NCBI GenBank assembly: GCA_028752905.1
Contig: JAQNBH010000011.1
Location: 1,510,369-1,574,368 of the forward strand
Source of the DNA: Cladorhizidae sp. MBARI D1340-BT2
Taxonomy: Eukaryota; Porifera; Demospongiae; Poecilosclerida; Cladorhizidae
Length of the DNA: 64,000 nt
Direction of reading: 5' to 3'
In this document: positions 1 to 12,689 of the stretch, piece after piece
Numbering within the stretch: the stretch's first letter is position 1
How the letters are laid out: each line of letters starts with the position of its first letter
Position numbers and translations under genes: made by a program
Notes under the pieces: generated by a model
Told to the model about the DNA's origin: nothing
The model's database searches: none
Seen by the model: only the letters and a program-made list of their open reading frames with translations

Positions 1-1
1 G

Positions 2-760
2 GAGAAACACCTCAGCACATATAGCCCCTGTCACAACGCACAGCACTCTCCCGAGAATCACAGTCACACCCCTGACAGTCAGAATCACAACCATGAGTGT
101 CAGAATCACACGACGGGAAGTTTCAATGACACCCCTGGCAGTAGAAATCACACTGCCAAGGTTAGGCGCGAGGAGAAGTTGCTCTCCACTGCTCAGTATT
201 TGTACCACCTGGAGCCGTTGACGTCCCTGACAGTACTGGCACGCTCAGCAGACAAGTACCCCTCCTCAACCCTCAGACTGCTCCAGGAGTTCCATCATGA
301 TCAGCAGACTGCCCAGACCTCCACCCACTTCTTGTTGAGTGGTGCTGGACTGACCTCTGCACCTGCTCAATGGCTGAACCACGCCCGCCTCACACATGTC
401 AAGCTGGACCACAACCTCTTGACCTCTGTACCCACGGTGTTGTTCCAATTGCCGGTGCTGCAACAGATTGACCTCACGCACAACTGCCTGGACGCCATTC
501 CAGATGTGCTGAGCTGGAACTGCCCTCGGCTGAGGGAGTTGAATGTGTCGTACAATCGGTTGGTGTCACGGCCGTACACCATCTTGGAGGGGAGACGACC
601 CAAGGAACAGAAACTGGACCACAACCTTCCCAGCATCGGCAAGCAGAGTCATGTGATTACGGCTGCTCAAGCACTCCTGTCCCTTACCGGATATAACTTG
701 TATCCCTGTGTATGCTCCCTCAGCAAGGTGGACATCAGCCACAACCCCTCGCTCAATCAG
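2..760 (+). CDS. LRRK1: LRRK1-like Roco kinase, exon with leucine-rich repeats (5' partial)
   Basis: The reading frame is open from the first bases of the window, so the gene begins upstream. The first ~60 codons are Asn/His/Ser-rich and come from a degenerate repeat (motifs like CAGAATCAC recur at about 60-160). From about nt 370 the protein shows leucine-rich repeats, with segments such as LTHVKLDHNLLTSVP, LQQIDLTHNCLDAIP, LRELNVSYNRL and LSKVDISHNPSL. In LRRK proteins the LRR block lies just before the ROC GTPase, which is what follows here. The exon ends at CAG|GTGAGA (donor at 761), phase 0, and joins naturally to IPEW at 2388. Exons before this one are outside the window. There is a possible internal acceptor in the low-complexity part, so the true left edge of this exon is not certain. 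Confidence 0.8.
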
Positions 761-822
761 GTGAGAGGGAGGCATGTGTGGGCATGTTTACCTGCGCTTG
801 CATGAATGTACGTGTACATTAA

Positions 823-1135
823 CCTGCCTCCACCCAGTGTGGGTGTGGTCAAATGTGTGTCCTCATAGAGCTATTGTCAACCTACATCAACCTGCCTCCA
901 CCCAGTGTGGTATTGGTCCAGTGTGTGTCCCCATAGAGCTATTGTCAACCTACTTCAACCTGCCTCCACCCAGTGTGGTATTGGTCCAGTGTGTGTCCTC
1001 ATAGAGCTATTGTCAACCTACCTCAACCTGCCTCCACCCAGTGTGGTATTGGTCCAGTGTGTGTCCCCATAGAGCTATTGTCAACCTACTTCAACCTGCC
1101 TCAACCCAGTGTGGGTGTGGTCTAGTGTGTGTCAA
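823..1135. repeat. 68-bp tandem repeat, about 4.5 copies
   Basis: Intron 1 of the LRRK1-like gene. CCTGCCTCCACCCAG recurs at 823, 891, 959, 1027 and 1095 (the last copy reads CCTCAACCCAG), spacing 68 bp. The array starts about 60 bp after the donor. Confidence 0.9.
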
Positions 1136-1264
1136 CATAAAGCAATATAATAATAGTGTACATGATTTAAGGGTTATCTAACTGGAACTGGTCATCTAAC
1201 TGGAACTGGTCATCAGTCTGTTTTTACATCATTTCTTGTTTTATGTTGTTCGCATTATTGATGG

Positions 1265-1435
1265 AGCAGTGGGTGACTGTACCCATCAGCACGTGCCATG
1301 TCTTGTTGCTGTTGGTGACTGCACCCATGTAGGGCCAGCTACAGGATTGCTTATTATTGTTGTCCACTCCACACATCAGCACGTGCCATGTCTTGTTGCT
1401 GTTGGTGACTGCACCCATGTAGGGCCAGCTACGGC
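1265..1435. repeat. Dispersed repeat, two copies (related to 39668-39830)
   Basis: Two copies of a ~58-bp segment (CAGCACGTGCCATGTCTTG ... GTAGGGCCAGCTAC) lie at about 1287-1353 and 1377-1433. The same segment recurs twice near 39.7 kb, in another intron of the same gene. Family unknown. Confidence 0.75.
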
Positions 1436-1763
1436 CTCCTTCAAGGACTTGATAACAGTTATGAGCACAAGCTCCACACTAGAACTGAGCGTGGGTCATT
1501 TGTTCCGTTTATTATATAGCACGTGCCTCTGCTTGGTTGTATCAGCGATTTACCAGATGATCCTTACTAAATCATTGTATTTCACAATCAAGGAACAGAG
1601 TGTCATGGGCGTGCTTTGGAACATTTGGAATCTTCTGGTTCTAAAGTATTTACACTGTGTTATGTTGTGTTATGTTATGTTATGCGTGCAATTTGGAGAA
1701 ACACAGACAGAAACATGAGATAGATTTTTGAAAGTAAATTTCCAGTTCATTCCCACAATTCTG

Positions 1764-1806
1764 CAGTATATATAATATATATATAATATATATATAAATA
1801 TATATG
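1764..1806. repeat. AT-rich microsatellite
   Basis: Runs of TATATAATATATATATAA type. Intronic. Confidence 0.85.
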
Positions 1807-1854
1807 GTCTGCCACTGTATAATGCTTCAGCAAAGATTTTAATTTAAGCTGATA

Positions 1855-2165
1855 GTAGCCTTAGCCAAATTAGGCCCATTAACTAACATTAGGCCTACTA
1901 ACCACAACTAGGGCCATAAGAAGGGGGGACAGTTGCATTTTAGAGGGGAGGCCTTATCCATAATGCATCTGTCCCCCTTAGCCGCCATTAGGCCCATTAA
2001 CTAACATTAGGCCTACAATTAGGCCAATTAGGCCCATTAGAAGGGGAGACAATTGCATTTTAGAGGGGAGGCCTTATCCATAATGCATCTGTCCCCCTTA
2101 CACCATTAGGCACATTAACTAACATTAGGCCTACAATTAGACCCATTAGCAACCATTAGGAAGCT
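1855..2165. repeat. ~120-bp imperfect direct duplication rich in TTAGGCC
   Basis: Two copies at about 1919-2030 and 2040-2150 share AGAGGGGAGGCCTTATCCAT and CATTAGGCCTAC. Short TTAGGCC/GGCCCATTA motifs continue around them. I see no coding potential here. The remaining ~220 bp up to exon 2 is unremarkable intron ending in a pyrimidine tract. Confidence 0.75.
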
Positions 2166-2387
2166 AAAAGCTGCCATGTGAGTTTTCTAAAGCCAAGCAA
2201 TGAGCTTGGTTTGGGTGTGTTTTTAGCATTTTTAGCATCTGCCACTTTCAAATATACAATATAGGCCACACCTCCAATATGTTCAGCCATCATGCATGTG
2301 TGAGATGCTGCCGCTGGTTTCACTGGCAGTTGTTGTGCAATGATGATGTCAAGAGATTATGCAAGCTCAACACCTCTCTCCCCCCAG

Positions 2388-5081
2388 ATCCCAGAGTGGG
2401 TGTGCGTGCTCCCCTCGTTAACCCTACTTGAAATGAAGGGGCTTCCCCATGTGACCAGACTGACTCCACATTTAGCTCACTGCCGCTCTTTGTGTATCAT
2501 CCACCTAGATTCCGATCACCTCCTCTCTCCTCCGCCGAACCTTGCCAAGAAGGGCACGCGCAGCATCCTAACGTACCTCCGTTGCCAGTTGCGTGGCTCA
2601 ACCCCCTATCGTCATATCAAACTGGTCATCGTTGGCGATAAATCTGCCGGCAAAACGACATTATTCCGGCAGTTTGTGCGTGGTGGGGCTCGGCCTGGCT
2701 CCACCCCAAACATGGAAGTAGCTTCATTTGACTTTCCTACTCGGCTCAAAATCCGTAAGGATCGGCCAAGGATCACCTTTCACGTGATTGACTTTGCCGG
2801 GGGCGAAGTCTACCGCTGTACGCATAACTGCTTCCTCACGTACCGTACCATCTACCTGTGCGTGTGGAACATGGCTGATGGCAAGGCCTCCCTGAAGCGG
2901 CTGTGTCCGTGGCTACACAGCATCCAGGCCTGCGTGCCGGGCTCTCCTGTCCTGCTCGTGGCCACCCACGCCGACAGACGGCCGGGTCTTAGTGGTGAGG
3001 CTATCCTGCAGTGGGAGGAGGAAGTTCTGGGGAAAGTGGCGACTCTGAAAAACAAGGCCACCGCTAGGGGTCTGGGGTTTCCGCCTATTATGCAGTCCGT
3101 GGCTATGGATTGTCTAAATCGAGAAGATGTCGACCTGTTGCTCAACGATCTCTACAAGATTGCCCGACAGATGCGGCACCCCAAGACCAACGTCTTGCTC
3201 ATGTCTGATCCCCTTCCTCGCTCGTACCAGGAGCTACAAGCGCTGGTGGAGGTCAAGGTTCGCAGCCTGTGTTTGGAAAGGCGTGTCCCTCCCGTGCTGC
3301 ACCACGAGGAGTTGATTGATTACGTCCGCTCGCTGACGGTGGCCAACCCACACGGCCTGGAGCAAGATGAAGAGGAGTTCAATCTGGCGTGTCGCTTCCT
3401 GCACGAGGCTGGAGCCATTGTTCACTTCAAGTCACAGCTCTCGGGGATTAACGACCTCTATTTTTTGGACCCTCAGTGGTTGTTTAATGCCCTTGCTTCA
3501 GTGGTGCGAGCCATTAGCCAGGGAGACCGCCAGACGGCCGTGGTCAGCGGGGAGTGGCCTCAGTATTTCCAGAAGGTGAACCTTCCTCCATCCATGCACA
3601 ATAGCTTCCTAGCCATGATGGAGACCACAAATATCATCGTCAGCCTTGACTTCAACAAGAGCACATACATGGTGCCTTCCTTGTTGCCAGACACGCCTCC
3701 CAGCCAGTACCCTGGTTACGACCTCTCATTGGGCATGGAGAACATAGTGGTGCAGTATCTGGAGCTGGATTACCTTCCTCCGCCCCTCTTTCCTCAGCTC
3801 ATTGCCCGCGTGCTTCTCCACATACGCCAGCTCTCTGCCCAGCTGCTCTCTGTCTCGGCTGACCTGAAAAGGGACGGCCCAGAGGATTCTACCAACACTC
3901 GTGGATCCATGATCTCCGTCCTCTCGGCGTCTTCTTTCCTCTGTCGCAGCCAGGGCTTCCATCTAGACCAGCAGGGATACCTCTCTCAGGACGACCTGAA
4001 CTTGGCCGGTCAAGATGACGTGCAACGACTGAGAAAAATCTGGGGCCTCTCAGCGGCCAGTATGAGCAACTGTGCAACTCTTACCACCAGGCAGAAGCAG
4101 CTCACGGAGAAGCTAATGGCCGTCGCTCACCCTATACTCCACTCCCGGCCCACCCCATCCTCCTCCTCGTTCTCCCCTTCATCCTCCAATAGCAACAACC
4201 CGCCAGAAGCCTTCAGCACTGTCTCCTCCCACAGCGACCAGTTTGCCAGCTACTCATTCTGGAAAAAGGGACTGTATTGTAAGTTCCCCTGTGGGACCAA
4301 GTTCTGGCTTGAAGCGTGCACGAGCGCACTGGCGCTGGTGATCCAGGGGGAGTTGGTCCGCAGGGTCAAGGTGCTCTCCTTCCTGACATCTAGTATAGAT
4401 GGTCTTGTGGATGAGTGTTATGCTGGACTTCATGTGTCCTCGTACAGCCCTTGTCCTTCCTGCCTCACCAGATTCTGGACCCCCACCTCATCCCACGCCC
4501 CCTCTAGCAACAGTGCCAGCTCCCCTGGAACTGCCACTATTTCCAAACCCCCAAGCACTGCTACTACTGATGTACACCCCCTGGTGGGGAATACAGATGT
4601 TTCTAGCCCCCCAGAAATTGTCGTGGGGTCAACTAACTTCACAGTGTCCGCGCTGGAGCATTCATTCGAGGTGACCATCAATGAATTCAGTGAACGTATT
4701 CTCTACCTGCGTAGGAAGCAGCCACTCAATCCTGAACAGTCCCTTTCTTTCAGCGGTTCCAGCTTCGTCCTCAGCCACTCCTCCTCTTCCTCCTCCCCTG
4801 AGCCGGACTCCTCCTATGTGGACTCTGCTGCACAAGACCAGCGGCCGGATGTCGCATTGTTGGACGATCGTCTGACGTTGTTTCCCCTGGAGGCGACAGT
4901 GCAGCAATCACTGATGAGTTCCTTCATTTGCTGTCCCAGCTGCCAGGCGCGAATCTCTCTGGAGACACTGTCCCCACACGTGCTGCTAGTGGACTTCCAG
5001 AACAACTTCCTGTTGAAGAGCAAGGACCTGCACTTCTCTGAGGACTCCTCCTCCACTTTGGGGAAGGGAGGCTTTGGCAAG
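2388..5081 (+). CDS. LRRK1: LRRK1-like Roco kinase, ROC-COR exon running into the kinase glycine loop
   Basis: A single 898-codon exon. Residue numbers count from its first codon. It finishes the LRRs, then enters a ROC GTPase with P-loop GDKSAGKTT (83-91), switch II DFAG (135-138) and a THAD motif in the G4 place (193-196). The COR region follows. The COR-kinase linker is Ser/Pro-rich (near 588-605 and 800-810) and carries two cysteine pairs, CPSC (689-692) and CCPSC (848-852), followed by PHVLLVDF. This resembles the cysteine-containing pre-kinase segment of animal LRRK1 rather than LRRK2. The exon stops inside the kinase glycine-rich loop, LGKGGFGK, at AAG|GTCAGG (phase 0). The acceptor is CCCCCCAG|ATCCC at 2388. 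Known LRRK proteins are GTP-regulated Ser/Thr kinases in endolysosomal and cytoskeletal signalling. That role is family knowledge, not seen here. Confidence 0.92.
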
Positions 5082-5222
5082 GTCAGGACTGACTCACTAT
5101 ATTTGTAGCACACAGTAGTCCTGCTCCATATGAGCTGCGTCCCATGTGGGGCAGGAGATGGGCATACATTAGAATGAAATGGTGTGTCAAAATATCTTGG
5201 TACTTTGTTAAGTATACAGAGA

Positions 5223-8200
5223 TGCACAACAATTAGAGATGCACAACAATTAGGTGCACAACAAAGTTAGAGATACACAACAAAGTTAGAGATACACAAC
5301 AAAGTTAGAGATACACAACAAAAGTTAGAGGTGCACAACAAAGTTAGAGATACACAACAAAGTTAGAGATACACAACAAAGTTAGAGATACACAACAAAG
5401 TTAGAGGTGCACAACAAAGTTAGAGATACACAACAAAGTTAGAGATACACAACAAAGTTAGAGATACACAACAAAGTTAGAGATACACAACAAAGTTAGA
5501 GATACACAACAAAGTTAGAGGTGCACAACAAAGTTAGAGGTGCACAACAAAGTTAGAGATACACAACAAAGTTAGAGATACACAACAAAGTTAGAGATAC
5601 ACAACAAAGTTAGAGATACACAACAAAGTTAGAGATACACAACAAAGTTAGAGATACACAACAAAGTTAGAGGTACACAACAAAGTTAGAGATACACAAC
5701 AAAGTTAGAGGTGCACAACAAAGTTAGAGGTGCACAACAAAGTTAGAGATACACAACAAAGTTAGAGATACACAACAAAGTTAGAGATACACAACAAAGT
5801 TAGAGGTGCACAACAAAGTTAGAGATACACAACAAAGTTAGAGGTGCACAACAAAGTTAGAGATACACAACAAAGTTAGAGATACACAACAAAGTTAGAG
5901 GTGCACAACAAAGTTAGAGATACACAACAAAGTTAGAGATACACAACAAAGTTAGAGATACACAACAAAGTTAGAGGTGCACAACAAAGTTAGAGATACA
6001 CAAGAAAGTTAGAGGTGCACAACAAAGTTAGAGATACACAAGAAAGTTAGAGATACACAACAAAGTTAGAGATACACAACAAAGTTAGAGGTGCACAACA
6101 AAGTTAGAGATACACAACAAAGTTAGAGATACACAACAAAGTTAGAGATACACAACAAAGTTAGAGGTGCACAACAAAGTTAGAGATACACAACAAAGTT
6201 AGAGATACACAACAAAGTTAGAGATACACAACAAAGTTAGAGATACACAACAAAGTTAGAGATACACAACAAAGTTAGAGGTGCACAACAAAGTTAGAGG
6301 TGCACAACAAAGTTAGAGATACACAACAAAGTTAGAGATACACAACAAAGTTAGAGATACACAACAAAGTTAGAGATACACAACAAAGTTAGAGATACAC
6401 AACAAAGTTAGAGATACACAACAAAGTTAGAGGTACACAACAAAGTTAGAGATACACAACAAAGTTAGAGGTGCACAACAAAGTTAGAGGTGCACAACAA
6501 AGTTAGAGATACACAACAAAGTTAGAGATACACAACAAAGTTAGAGATACACAACAAAGTTAGAGGTGCACAACAAAGTTAGAGATACACAACAAAGTTA
6601 GAGGTGCACAACAAAGTTAGAGATACACAACAAAGTTAGAGATACACAACAAAGTTAGAGGTGCACAACAAAGTTAGAGATACACAACAAAGTTAGAGGT
6701 GCACAACAAAGTTAGAGATACACAACAAAGTTAGAGGTGCACAACAAAGTTAGAGATACACAAGAAAGTTAGAGGTGCACAACAAAGTTAGAGATACACA
6801 AGAAAGTTAGAGATACACAACAAAGTTAGAGATACACAACAAAGTTAGAGGTGCACAACAAAGTTAGAGATACACAACAAAGTTAGAGATACACAACAAA
6901 GTTAGAGATACACAACAAAGTTAGAGATACACAACAAAGTTAGAGATACACAACAAAGTTAGAGATACACAACAAAGTTAGAGATACACAACAAAGTTAG
7001 AGATACACAACAAAGTTAGAGATACACAACAAAGTTAGAGATACACAACAAAGTTAGAGATACACAACAAAGTTAGAGATACACAACAAAGTTAGAGTAT
7101 ACAACAAAGTTAGAGATACACAACAAAGTTAGAGATACACAACAAAGTTAGAGATACACAACAAAGTTAGAGATACACAACAAAGTTAGAGGTGCACAAC
7201 AAAGTTAGAGATACACAACAAAGTTAGAGGTGCACAAAAAAGTTAGAGATACACAACAAAGTTAGAGGTGCACAATAAAGTTAGAGATACACAACAAAGT
7301 TAGAGGTGCACAAAAAAGTTAGAGATACACAACAAAGTTAGAGATACACAACAAAGTTAGAGATACACAACAAAGTTAGAGATACACAACAAAGTTAGAG
7401 ATACACAACAAAGTTAGAGATACACAACAAAGTTAGAGATACACAACAAAGTTAGAGATACACAACAAAGTTAGAGATACACAACAAAGTTAGAGGTCCA
7501 CAACAAAGTTAGAGATACACAACAAAGTTAGAGGTGCACAACAAAGTTAGAGGTGCACAACAAAGTTAGAGATACACAACAAAGTTAGAGGTGCACAACA
7601 AAGTTAGAGATACACAGCAAAGTTAGAGGTGCACAACAAAGTTAGAGGTGCACAACAAAGTTAGAGATACACAACAAAGTTAGAGGTGCACAACAAAGTT
7701 AGAGATACACAGCAAAGTTAGAGGTGCACAATAAAGTTAGAGATACACAACAAAGTTAGAGATACACAACAAAGTTAGAGGTGCACAACAAAGTTAGAGG
7801 TGCACAAAAAAGTTAGAGATACACAACAAAGTTAGAGGTGCACAACAAAGTTAGAGATACACAACAAAGTTAGAGATACACAACAAAATTAGAGATACAC
7901 AACAAAGTTAGAGGTGCACAACAAAGTTAGAGATACACAACAAAATTAGAGATACACAACAAAGTTAGAGGTGCACAACAAAGTTAGAGATACACAACAA
8001 AGTTAGAGGTGCACAACAAAGTTAGAGATACACAACAAAGTTAGAGATACACAACAAAGTTAGAGGTGCACAACAAAGTTAGAGATACACAACAAAGTTA
8101 GAGGTGCACAAAAAAGTTAGAGATACACAACAAAGTTAGAGGTGCACAACAAAGTTAGAGATACACAACAAAGTTAGAGATACACAACAAAGTTAGAGAT

Positions 8201-11200
8201 ACACAACAAAGTTAGAGGTGCACAACAAAGTTAGAGTACACAACAAAGTTAGAGATACACAACAAAGTTAGAGGTGCACAACAAAGTTAGAGGTCCACAA
8301 CAAAGTTAGAGATACACAACAAAGTTAGAGGTGCACAACAAAGTTAGAGATACACAGCAAAGTTAGAGGTGCACAACAAAGTTAGAGATACACAACAAAG
8401 TTAGAGATACACAACAAAGTTAGAGGTGCACAACAAAGTTAGAGATACACAACAAAGTTAGAGGTGCACAACAAAGTTAGAGATACACAGCAAAGTTAGA
8501 GATACACAGCAAAGTTATAGGTGCACAACAAAGTTAGAGTACACAACAAAGTTAGAGTACACAACAAAGTTAGAGTACACAACAAAGTTAGAGTACACAA
8601 CAAAGTTAGAGGTGCACAACAAAGTTAGAGTACACAACAAAGTTAGAGATACACAGCAAAGTTAGAGGTGCAAAACAAAGTTAGAGATACACAACCAAGT
8701 TAGAGATACACAACAAAGTTAGAGGTGCAAAACAAAGTTAGAGGTGCACAAAAAAGTTAGAGATACACAACAAAGTTAGAGGTGCACAACAAAGTTAGAG
8801 ATACACAACAAAGTTAGAGTTACACAACAAAGTTAGAGATACACAACAAAGTTAGAGGTGCAAAACAAAGTTAGAGGTGCACAAAAAAGTTAGAGATACA
8901 CAACAAAGTTAGAGGTGCACAACAAAGTTAGAGATACACAACAAAGTTAGAGATACACAACAAAATTAGAGATACACAACAAAGTTAGAGGTGCACAACA
9001 AAGTTAGAGATACACAACAAAGTTAGAGATACACAACAAAGTTAGAGGTGCACAACAAAGTTAGAGATACACAACAAAGTTAGAGATACACAACAAAGTT
9101 AGAGATACACAACAAAGTTAGAGATACACAACAAAGTTAGAGATACACAACAAAGTTAGAGGTGCACAACAAAGTTAGAGGTGCACAACAAAGTTAGAGA
9201 TACACAACAAAGTTAGAGATACACAACAAAAGTTAGAGGTGCACAACAAAGTTAGAGATACACAACAAAGTTAGAGATACACAACAAAGTTAGAGATACA
9301 CAACAAAGTTAGAGGTGCACAACAAAGTTAGAGATACACAACAAAGTTAGAGATACACAACAAAGTTAGAGATACACAACAAAGTTAGAGATACACAACA
9401 AAGTTAGAGATACACAACAAAGTTAGAGATACACAACAAAGTTAGAGGTGCACAACAAAGTTAGAGGTGCACAACAAAGTTAGAGATACACAACAAAGTT
9501 AGAGATACACAACAAAGTTAGAGATACACAAAGTTAGAGATGCACAACAAAGTTAGAGATACACAACAAAGTTAGAGATACACAACAAAGTTAGAGGTAC
9601 ACAACAAAGTTAGAGATACACAACAAAGTTAGAGGTGCACAACAAAGTTAGAGGTGCACAACAAAGTTAGAGATACACAACAAAGTTAGAGATACACAAC
9701 AAAGTTAGAGATACACAACAAAGTTAGAGGTGCACAACAAAGTTAGAGATACACAACAAAGTTAGAGGTGCACAACAAAGTTAGAGATACACAACAAAGT
9801 TAGAGATACACAACAAAGTTAGAGGTGCACAACAAAGTTAGAGATACACAACAAAGTTAGAGGTGCACAACAAAGTTAGAGATACACAACAAAGTTAGAG
9901 GTGCACAACAAAGTTAGAGATACACAAGAAAGTTAGAGGTGCACAACAAAGTTAGAGATACACAACAAAGTTAGAGATACACAACAAAGTTAGAGGTGCA
10001 CAACAAAGTTAGAGATACACAACAAAGTTAGAGATACACAACAAAGTTAGAGATACACAACAAAGTTAGAGATACACAACAAAGTTAGAGATACACAACA
10101 AAGTTAGAGATACACAACAAAGTTAGAGATACACAACAAAGTTAGAGGTGCACAACAAAGTTAGAGATACACAACAAAGTTAAGAGGTGCACAATAAAAG
10201 TTAGAGGTGCACAACAAAGTTAGAGATACACAACAAAGTTAGAGATACACAACAAAGTTAGAGATACACAACAAAGTTAGAGATACACAACAAAGTTAGA
10301 GATACACAACAAAGTTAGAGGTGCACAACAAAGTTAGAGATACACAACAAAGTTAGAGATACACAACAAAGTTAGAGATACACAACAAAGTTAGAGATAC
10401 ACAACAAAGTTAGAGATACACAACAAAGTTAGAGATACACAACAAAGTTAGAGATACACAACAAAGTTAGAGGTGCACAACAAAGTTAGAGATACACAAC
10501 AAAGTTAAGAGGTGCACAATAAAAGTTAGAGGTGCACAACAAAGTTAGAGATACACAACAAAGTTAGAGATACACAACAAAGTTAGAGATACACAACAAA
10601 GTTAGAGATACACAACAAAGTTAGAGATACACAACAAAGTTAGAGATACACAACAAAGTTAGAGATACACAACAAAGTTAGAGATACACAACAAAGTTAG
10701 AGTATACAACAAAGTTAGAGATACACAACAAAGTTAGAGATACACAACAAAGTTAGAGATACACAACAAAGTTAGAGGTGCACAACAAAGTTAGAGATAC
10801 ACAACAAAGTTAGAGATACACAACAAAGTTAGAGATACACAACAAAGTTAGAGATACACAACAAAGTTAGAGATACACAACAAAGTTAGAGGTGCACAAC
10901 AAAGTTAGAGGTGCACAACAAAGTTAGAGATACACAACAAAGTTAGAGATACACAACAAAGTTAGAGATACACAACAAAGTTAGAGATACACAACAAAGT
11001 TAGAGATACACAACAAAGTTAGAGATACACAACAAAGTTAGAGATACACAACAAAGTTAGAGTATACAACAAAGTTAGAGATACACAACAAAGTTAGAGG
11101 TGCACAACAAAGTTAGAGATACACAACAAAGTTAGAGATACACAACAAAGTTAGAGATACACAACAAAGTTAGAGATACACAACAAAGTTAGAGATACAC

Positions 11201-12025
11201 AACAAAGTTAGAGGTACACAACAAAGTTAGAGATACACAACAAAGTTAGAGGTGCACAACAAAGTTAGAGGTGCACAAAAAAGTTAGAGATACACAACAA
11301 AGTTAGAGGTGCACAACAAAGTTAGAGATACACAACAAAGTTAGAGATACACAACAAAATTAGAGATACACAACAAAGTTAGAGGTGCACAACAAAGTTA
11401 GAGATACACAACAAAGTTAGAGGTGCACAACAAAGTTAGAGATACTAGAGATACACAACAAAGTTAGAGGTGCACAACAAAGTTAGAGATACACAACAAA
11501 GTTAAGAGGTGCACAACAAAGTTAGAGATACACAATAAAGTTAGAGATACACAACAAAGTTAGAGATACACAACAAAGTTAGAGGTGCACAACAAAGTTA
11601 GAGATACACAACAAAGTTAAGAGATGCACAACAAAGTTAGACATACACAACAAAGTTAGAGGTGCACAACAAAGTTAGAGATACACAACAAAGTTAGAGG
11701 TGCACAACAAAGTTAGAGATACTAGAGATACACAACAAAGTTAGAGGTGCACAACAAAGTTAGAGATACACAACAAAGTTAAGAGGTGCACAACAAAGTT
11801 AGAGATACACAATAAAGTTAGAGATACACAACAAAGTTAGAGATACACAACAAAGTTAGAGGTGCACAACAAAGTTAGAGATACACAACAAAGTTAAGAG
11901 GTGCACAACAAAGTTAGACATACACAACAAAGTTAGAGGTGCACAACAAAGTTAGAGATACACAACTGAACAAAGTTAGAGATACACAACAAAGTTAGAG
12001 GTGCTCTAGAAACAAAGTTAGAGGC
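5223..12025. repeat. Giant 19-bp minisatellite, about 355 copies in two unit types
   Basis: The intron that splits the kinase glycine loop is almost entirely a 19-bp unit with two main versions, AGAGATACACAACAAAGTT and AGAGGTGCACAACAAAGTT, mixed along the array. Rare variants mark larger duplications. CAAGAAAGTT at 6001/6041 recurs at 6761/6801 (760 bp, 40 units). TAAGAGGTGC at 10181 recurs at 10506. GATACTAGAG at 11441 recurs at 11718. No coding potential. Confidence 0.98.
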
Positions 12026-12084
12026 CTCAGTCATGCATTATAATGTATGAATGTTTACATGAATGCATTATGTATTAATGTCTA

Positions 12085-12151
12085 CACATGCACACGCCCG
12101 CACATGCACACACCCGCACATGCACATGCCCGCACATGCACACGCCCACAG
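12085..12151 (+). repeat. 16-bp CA-rich repeat forming the acceptor of the next exon
   Basis: About four copies of a unit like CGCACATGCACACGCC run directly into CCCACAG|GTGTTCC. The 3' splice site is the edge of the repeat. Confidence 0.8.
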
Positions 12152-12427
12152 GTGTTCCAGGGAGTGCACAGGGGTGAGGCTGTGGCTGTCAAGGTGTTCA
12201 GGAAAGGCTACCATCAGAATGTGCTACTGCGCAGGTACAAGGACCTGAGAGATGAACTCAGCATCATGAGTCAACTACAGCACCCTCGGGTGGTGGCTCT
12301 GGTGGGTGTGTGTCTGCGCCCTCTCGCTATGATACTCAAACTGGCCCCACTGGGTACGCTCAGAAATCACATTAATCTTTGCCCCCACGGGATGATGAAC
12401 CAGGTTGCACATGAAGTCCTCTATCAG
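12152..12427 (+). CDS. LRRK1: LRRK1-like Roco kinase, kinase N-lobe exon
   Basis: 92 codons, phase 0 at both ends (acceptor CACAG|GTGTTC, donor ATCAG|GTGAAG at 12428). It continues the glycine loop as VFQGVHRGEAVAVKVFRK, with the ATP-binding lysine of the VAVK motif at 12191-12193. LRDELSIMSQLQHPRVVALVGVC follows, which supplies the helix-C glutamate and the hinge approach, then LAPLGTL, which resembles the hinge of LRRK1 (ELAPLSSL). Nothing essential is missing. The upstream frame stays open for another ~100 nt only because of the CA-rich repeat and is not coding. Confidence 0.92.
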
Positions 12428-12559
12428 GTGAAGCCACGCCCATATGCACTAGCCTCTGTCCGATGTAATTGTGTTTTATTGCTACGTGTTTGCTGAGGAG
12501 TGAAGCAGCTCATTTCCTTGTAAGCGGTCCTCTTCAGGATACATAGCCACCCTATGTAT

Positions 12560-12577
12560 GGGGGGGGGGGGGGGGGG
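12560..12577 (+). repeat. Poly-G run of 18
   Basis: An uninterrupted run of G in the intron after the N-lobe exon. A G-quadruplex and a likely slippage or sequencing hot-spot. Confidence 0.9.
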
Positions 12578-12689
12578 TGAGCGTATATATAGCATACCTG
12601 CATACTGATAGTACATATTGTAGCTACGTGGAAGGAAGCTGTACCTTGCACTTTCCAGTAAGTAATTGGTGCTCTCTGCTGTAATGTGC

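Noticed and set aside
1236..1718. 160-codon frame
   Set aside because: Built on the dispersed repeat, with no domain, within LRRK1 intron 1.
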